From Culex pipiens pallens (lineage: Eukaryota; Arthropoda; Insecta; Diptera; Culicidae): DNA of 64,000 nt. Shown piece after piece: positions 58,635 through 64,000 of this stretch. Position 1 is the first letter of the stretch. Each line of letters begins with the position of its first letter. A program made the translations under genes and the position numbers. The DNA is taken from contig NC_068938.1 of NCBI RefSeq assembly GCF_016801865.2, positions 87,285,899 to 87,349,898 of the forward strand, given 5' to 3'. The notes below the pieces were generated by a model. The model searched no databases. It saw only the letters and a program-made list of their open reading frames with translations, and was not told the DNA's origin.

Positions 58635-61600
58635 ATGGCCGAGGAAAGCCTTCACGTGCCCGATTCCAACATCGACTACCACATCGTGCAGCTGTTCGAG
58701 CGGCTGGAGAACCTGCGGCGGGAGCCGGGCACCAAGCTGTCCACCTCGATGCAGGGTGGTGGCCGCGCCAGCATGCACAACGAGCTGCGGAGTCTCGAGT
58801 TCTGGAGGTAAGCTAATTGGTGCGGTGTGACCTAGGTGGTCAATTATTAAAATTCAATCCCGAAGAAGGAGTACGTTCTTCATACAGCGATAAAGGTTCC
58901 GGACGGAACTGTTTGTTCTAGATTACGAAGCCGGTCGTTAAATATTTACGCTCGTCCCTGGACTGGAAATTTCTCCGTTTTGAAGCTTGACTCAAGCGTA
59001 CCTCGTGGCTGTAAATTGAAATATATTGCCCGCAGCAAGAAATCAAAATGTCAACATTAAACTTGGGACTCAGACTGCAAATAAGACGCGGCGACTTTTT
59101 TGCATCGTGAGTAACCGGCTTAACACCTGGACATCCGAGCTGAACAATTTGGTTTTAACTTCCAGACCAATTTTTGAAATTGCAGTGAAAAAGAAGGATT
59201 TTTCTAGCTCAGAATTCCACGTGTTACTGTGGCCTTGTATTTGAGCCTGGTGCGACAATGGTCTTAGTGTGCCCAGCGGCACACAAAGTACACTCCAGAA
59301 TGTACAGTCACTCAGAGGAAATAAAACTGGGATTGGTTGTCAAACGACGGTCCCGTGGAATTATGTTGATTGAAATGTAGCGCGAATACTTGGAAAGAAA
59401 GTGATACGCCGGTTGGAATAAGAACCGGCGTTGTACTTAAGGTCTGACTCTGATTAGGGGAGGCAAATTTGATTCACTTTCTGATAAAATTGACGAGTTT
59501 TAAGCTTATGTTAGTAGTTGAACACCAAAAATTTGGCGTTTCATCGTAAACAGACGTGAAACGCTAAACTTTTTTTGATTGGCAGGTTGACAGATTAGTT
59601 AGAAATTGTTCAGTACTTACCAAAACCGCTGAAAACTGAAACATATTGCAAACTCTTTAAAATTTGCCAAAAAAAAACACTGTTGTACTTACCTGAGATC
59701 AAACAAATTCCGTCAAAATTTAATTTTGATACATCAATGTTGAAGTCCGTAATAGAGGTGACATTCTCGAATTGAATTATACACCGTTCTAGGGCATCAG
59801 TTTGTTTTTTTTGAAACACCAACCATCAATTTCCCTAGCCTATCAATCCATCAACCGTTGCCGGCATGTCAGAGAGCACAGTAATCAAACAGTTAAAAAG
59901 CGCCAATCCAACGCGGTTCATCATTCCAATTTCCGTCAAGGATATCGTTTTCACGCCGAACTGCCTCCTCCAGAGTCGTTCCGTTCCCGCATAATTCAAT
60001 TTCAAGTCCAATATTCTTATCTTTTCCTCTCTCTCCCTCGTTTTTTTTTTTGCAGATCGATAACGGCCGAGTGTTTGGCGTCCTTCTTCTACGTGTTCAT
60101 CGTGTGCGGTGCCGCGGCTGGAGCCGGCGTCGGGGCCAGCGTGTCCTCGGTCCTGCTGGCCACGGCCCTCTCGTCCGGATTTGCCGTCACCGCGCTCACC
60201 CAGTGCTTCCTGCACGTTTCAGGTAATTTACCCAGCCCGCAGTGGAGGAAGTGGCTTAACTGTTGTTGGGAAATTCCGGCTTATTAAAAGTCTGAACCCA
60301 GTGGCTTTTCCCAGTTGAGCGGATTTTCCCGGTGCGGGTCATAAATAATTTTTGCAACGCCGCCAACGGCACTCCAGGAAAAGAAAGTTTCTGGGACATT
60401 TTCTGAATTATTCATCTCCAAGGATGCTCGGGCTTAGTGCGGAAAACCCAGCAAAAAGGAGAAATTTCCGAGGGTAATTATCCCTGCATTAAGCACATTT
60501 TAGAGCGCTTGGTTTTTTTTTGTCTTGGTTCAGGACTTACATAAAGTAATGCCCCACTTAATTACAGTCAATTCGCATGCCACCCGAAATGACCGGTTCT
60601 GGGCAGGCAGCTGCAAAAATATGAACGCGCTTGCGACAAAATAAAAGAAGGAAAAAAGATGGAACTTTCATCAAAATTGGGCACCGTTGAGCGGGCGCCC
60701 ATTTGCAGGGTCCACGCTTATGCAACCTTAATGATGGGTTGTTTGGTGACCATCGAGAAAACATGCACCTCACAGTTACGCAAATTGTTAGTAGTAAAGC
60801 TTAATTTGGCGTTGCATCGTAAACAGACGTGAAACGCTAAATTTTCTTGGTTTTGACAGATTGACAGTTTAGTTAAAATGTGTTCAGTACTTACCGTCTA
60901 AACTGGAACAAATCTACACTTTTGTACTTACCCAAAATAAGATCAACTTCTGTGGTTTAAAATTTTGGTACATCAATGTTGACGTCCGTACTAGAGGTGA
61001 CGTTCTCAACTTCAACCCTGCTAATGACAGACTTCAAAGGGGTTCAGAAAACTTTCGAAAAACCGGGTCAACAACCTCTCAAGTATTCTGAAGCTGTTTA
61101 TTTCTGGCGTACAAGCGCTTCCATCAAAATTTCGGCCTGCACCCAAGGTGCGTTGCACCGTAAATAGCCCGCAATTACACGCCGGGGCTCACTGAACTTG
61201 TCGAGTGCAGCAGCGCAAAGACACTTCACCGAAGGAGTTTATCAGGAGTAGTCATTATCATAATCATCGTTCGTGTTTCGTTGTTCGTTTCGAGGTTCGT
61301 TAGCGACTGCACTCTTTTCGGGGTGGCTCTGGCCACCCGGTTTTGGCAGTGGGTTTCACTTTCCACTTCAGGGTTGCCAGCTGTGGCACAAACTATTTGG
61401 TTCTGCCTACATTCAGGCAAATATCTCAAAGAAACTAATCAAATCAATCCGATCTGAACTCTAACCCGAATCTTCAAGCGACAAATGGAAAAGTTTATGA
61501 ATTCCTGATAAACCCTTCAGCACCCTTCAACCCTTTCGAGATCAACCATGAAGAAAACTTGCACTCTGCTTTAAAAAAACATATTCTCCAAAGAACAGCT

Positions 61601-62183
61601 GCCGGTCGTCTCGAAACTCCCGATTGCTTGATTTCAAGTTTTTTCATCTCGTCTTCTGAGCTTAAGCCGGGAACACCAATTCATTTGGTGAGATCCTTCG
61701 CCCTGTTTCTCCATTTCTGAAGAAACTCTACGAGGCGAAGATAAATCTTCAATTTTCTTCTCTGTTTATACACGACTTTTCCGCCAACAAGTTGGCGCGC
61801 TCTACACGGAGAGATTAGTGTTTGTGCAAGCCGGGACTTATTTTCAGCAATCTGCAACGACTAGTTGCGGTGGGATTTCTAACACCAAGATGATTGAAAT
61901 CTAGGACAAGGAGCGTTTCGTGTGAAAAGCAGAGCTGTAATCTCAATGTTTGGAGATTGTGTAAAGATGAAGAACGCTGTTATCGGATGGCCTACCTTTT
62001 GAAGTGGTTTAAGACTGCTTCCAAAATTTTAAACTTTTTCATTTCTTTCCCCCTAGGTGCCCACATCAATCCAGCCGTGACCATCGCCCTCGCAGTGACC
62101 CGCATGATATCGCCCCTACGCTTGGTCCTGTACCTAATAGCCCAGTGTGGAGGCTCGATAGCTGGTGCCGCCGTACTCTATGG
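58635..62183 (+). CDS. bib: Big brain (MIP/aquaporin-like channel), exons 1-3, partial
   Basis: 5' part of the insect neurogenic gene big brain, a plasma-membrane MIP-family protein that promotes Notch-dependent lateral inhibition in Drosophila, where it behaves as a cation channel. Coding exons: 58635-58807, 60056-60222 and 62057-62183, with GT-AG introns of 1248 and 1834 nt, phases 2 and 1, and a further phase-2 donor (GG|GTGAGT) at the end. Exon 1 (MAEESLHVPDSNIDYHIVQL ... LEFWR) is the bib-specific cytoplasmic tail. Exon 2 (SITAECLASFFYVFIVCGAA ... LTQCFLHVS) gives TM1-TM2 with the conserved TM1 glutamate. Exon 3 gives the first pore motif GAHINPAVT and TM3. The start lies in a good Kozak context (CGCCATGG). 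The remaining exons, including the second NPA and the long C-terminal tail, lie beyond 64000. The joins are mine but the phases close exactly. Confidence 0.93.
59532..59768 (+). repeat. bib-intron module, copy 1 (intron 1)
   Basis: In order: hairpin TTTGGCGTTTCA / TGAAACGCTAAA (59532-59568) with a loop containing GTAAACA; GACAGATTAGTTAG; ACTTACC (59615-59621); ACTTACCTGA (59687-59696); and the 3' block ACATCAATGTTGAAGTCCGT followed by GAGGTGACATTCTC. It shares order and spacing with the copies at 60805, 62565 and 63597. Function and origin unknown. Confidence 0.85.
60805..61010 (+). repeat. bib-intron module, copy 2 (intron 2)
   Basis: Same order as copy 1. The hairpin has one stem mismatch (TTTGGCGTTGCA / TGAAACGCTAAA), then GACAGATTGACAGTTTAGTT, TTCAGTACTTACC, TTTGTACTTACCC, and ACATCAATGTTGACGTCCGT with GAGGTGACGTTCTC. 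It lies between bib exons 2 and 3. Confidence 0.85.
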
Positions 62184-62564
62184 GTGAGTGTTACAGCAAA
62201 CTGTTCTGTCTTGAGCGCGCCAAATTGTCAGAATTTTCGTTGCCTTTTGAAGCCTGGACGCAGCAGCAAGTCAAGCACTGCCATGGGCTAATGAAAATTT
62301 ATACCCAAAAAGTACAGTATCAAAAGAGAGCGAAAGAAAGAAAAAATCTCCCCGAAAAAAACAAGCTGCTCAAGAAACGAGGCAGGTGATACTGGTTGGA
62401 CCTACGGGGCAACGTGTGCCGCGTTGAAGTTAACGAACGCACCGAAATTAAGGAGGCACATTTTTATGCGGGGCTTCAAGCCTTTTTTTCGGTACGAAAA
62501 GGTCTGAAATTGTCTTAAAGTTGGAACATAAGCCCTACATGAAACATGATAAATTCAGGAAAAG

Positions 62565-62760
62565 TTTGGCGTTTCAGTGCAAACAGGCGTGAAACGCTAA
62601 AGCTTTTTTAACATTGACGACTGAGAGTTAATACTTACCAAAATTTATTGCTGTCCACTTCACACACTCATTACACTGTTGTACTTACCTTGAAATCAAC
62701 GAATCCTTCAAAACTCACTTTTGGTATATCAATGTTAAAGTCCGTAATTGAGACGTCTTC
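62565..62760 (+). repeat. bib-intron module, copy 3 (intron 3)
   Basis: Hairpin TTTGGCGTTTCA / TGAAACGCTAAA with loop GTGCAAACAGGCG, then AATACTTACCAAAA, TGTTGTACTTACCTTGAAAT, and the 3' block TATCAATGTTAAAGTCCGTA with TTGAGACGTCTTC. The second ACTTACC block is nearly identical to that of copy 1. Confidence 0.85.
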
Positions 62761-62789
62761 CTGCGAATCTTTTCAAAACACTCAAACTT

Positions 62790-62876
62790 ACCGATTTCTA
62801 ATCAATTGTCCTTCAGTTTGCGTTTGACGCCTTAAATTTTGAAGTCCGTACTTGAAATGACGCTCTAAACTCCACT
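62790..62876 (+). repeat. Partial bib-intron module (3' half)
   Basis: AAACTTACCGATTTC and, downstream, TTTTGAAGTCCGTACTTGAA with ATGACGCTCT repeat the second half of the module immediately after copy 3. No hairpin part is present. Confidence 0.6.
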
Positions 62877-63596
62877 AAAAGCAATCCCGCTCTTTACACA
62901 GTACCAGAGGAAGTCACACTCGACCCGTTTCAGCGCAACAATCTGACAGAGTCCGAAAGCACTGCACTGCGCAGCCAACCGAATGGTTGACGCCGGCACT
63001 TCCCCACCCCACGCCACGCGGATTGCATTTCAATGAGTGGGGCAACAGGATCGAGCACGTGCATCGGAGCAGGTGGTCGTCATTATAGAGGTTATGTTTA
63101 TGGTTCGTTGGATCGCGCGCCACCACAAGTCGTCGTCGCACGCAAGTCAGCCCTTTTTCTTTAAAGTAAACAGGCGATTGGGCGAGTTTAGGTTGGTCGA
63201 GATGTTTACAAAATTTAAGCCCGAGTTTGCCGCAAAGTTCAGCACTTCGGATGAGGACCTCACCGCGAGTGGGTCGTAAATCGTGGGGATGTTTTGATTT
63301 TGGAAGTGGATCTCGGGTGATGGCGGCTAATGAAGATTAATAGAACTCACGTCACCGACCCCCGGTGTGACATTTGTGGCGATCTTAATGGCTCATTCCG
63401 GGGGAAATTAACGTCAGACGGTTGTTTTGATAGGGCTGAAATTAGTGCATTCTTGGATTTTGTTTGGGATTGGTGACGAAACGGTCGTGCGTTTGCAACA
63501 GATCACAATTAGAGACGACATTTGTAGACTAGATCACGTCTGGCTTAAGCTGTGAGAAATGGAAATGTTTTGCTTAATAGTAGGTTTAGTATAACG

Positions 63597-63818
63597 TTTG
63601 GCGTTTCATCGCAAACAGGGATGAAACGCTAAACTGTTGATTCTGACAGATTGACATGTTAGTTAGAGAAATGTTCAAAACTTACCGATAACGCCTTAAA
63701 ACTGGAACAAAACGTGATCTTTCGATCTTAAAAACACTTTGGTACTTACCTGAAAATCGACCATCTACCAAGTATTGATGGTTGGTCCTCGACATTGAAG
63801 TCCGTAATTGAAACGACT
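63597..63818 (+). repeat. bib-intron module, copy 4 (intron 3)
   Basis: Perfect hairpin TTTGGCGTTTCA / TGAAACGCTAAA with loop TCGCAAACAGGGA, then GACAGATTGACATGTTAGTT, AAACTTACCGATAACG, TTGGTACTTACCTGAAAATC, and the 3' block GACATTGAAGTCCGTAATTG with AAACGACTTC. Confidence 0.85.
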
Positions 63819-64000
63819 TCCCCCTTTAAATTTCAAGACGCAACAGTTTGCTGCAGATCGTTACGCTAATCTGATTTACGACACCCGATCCAACTCAGCA
63901 CAAACGATCTGTTTGCTAAACAGTTTATCGTTTGACGACCGTACAACGGTGAGGGGTCGCATTCTGTTTTGAAAAATCCCGGAATTCCTCCACAGATTTT

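Larger units (their letters stand above)
62184..64000 (+). other. bib intron 3 (continues past the window)
   Basis: Begins with GTGAGT at 62184 and has no acceptor joined to MIP-like coding sequence before 64000. It contains two full module copies and one partial one. No other gene is seen; the open frames here do not resemble known proteins. Confidence 0.8.

Noticed and set aside
59070..60215. Antisense open frames over bib exon 2 and intron 1
   Set aside because: Shadows of bib exon 2 or A+T-rich intron with no homology, apart from the repeated module treated separately.

Overview
The window is eukaryotic and almost certainly from a mosquito, probably a culicine. Culex is my preference, but that is inference. 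The grounds are two insect-type gustatory receptor genes with tiny introns, the first exons of an insect big brain (bib) gene, an R1-clade LINE, and a dense population of MITEs, SINEs and microsatellites. Only three host genes can be supported. Most of the rest is A+T-rich intergenic DNA built from nested, mostly non-autonomous repeats.

Layout. 1-7859: no gene; several MITEs (two of one family at 2826 and 28284, a hAT-type element with an 8-bp target duplication at 4088, a foldback at 6183). 7860-11796: two minus-strand gustatory receptor paralogs with the same four-exon structure (957/57/90/51 nt). The first is intact (384 aa); the second is intact except for one in-frame TGA at codon 113. 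12125-15239: two abutting giant microsatellites, (AAAAAC)n and (GTTTTTA)n. 17707-24412: a three-level nest, in which a TA-flanked MITE is split by a minisatellite-bearing element whose (CA)n tract was then invaded by a 5.4-kb R1-clade LINE. The LINE has ORF1 and ORF2 coupled by a TAATG overlap, and ORF2 carries one frameshift. 24413-32745: mostly unassigned DNA with MITEs. 32746-35562: a 2.8-kb (AAAAATAC)n array beside a 1.3-kb element with about 300-bp inverted ends; relatives of that element lie at 25510, 39293 and 44345. 41030-43234: a two-headed tRNA-derived SINE and a second copy of the minisatellite element, with about 7 minisatellite units against 2 in the first copy. 46438-57303: further inverted-repeat elements, several with clear target duplications.

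58635-62183 holds the first three coding exons of bib on the plus strand (N-terminal tail, TM1-TM2, first NPA half-pore). The gene runs off the right edge. Its introns hold four same-orientation copies of a roughly 220-290 bp module that I did not find in the preceding 58 kb. Each copy has a 12-bp-stem hairpin, two ACTTACC motifs (consensus splice donors on the other strand) and a conserved 3' block. This is the least explained structure in the window.

No rRNA gene, canonical tRNA gene, CRISPR array or prokaryotic feature was seen. The receptors and bib are unrelated in function and show no sign of co-regulation.
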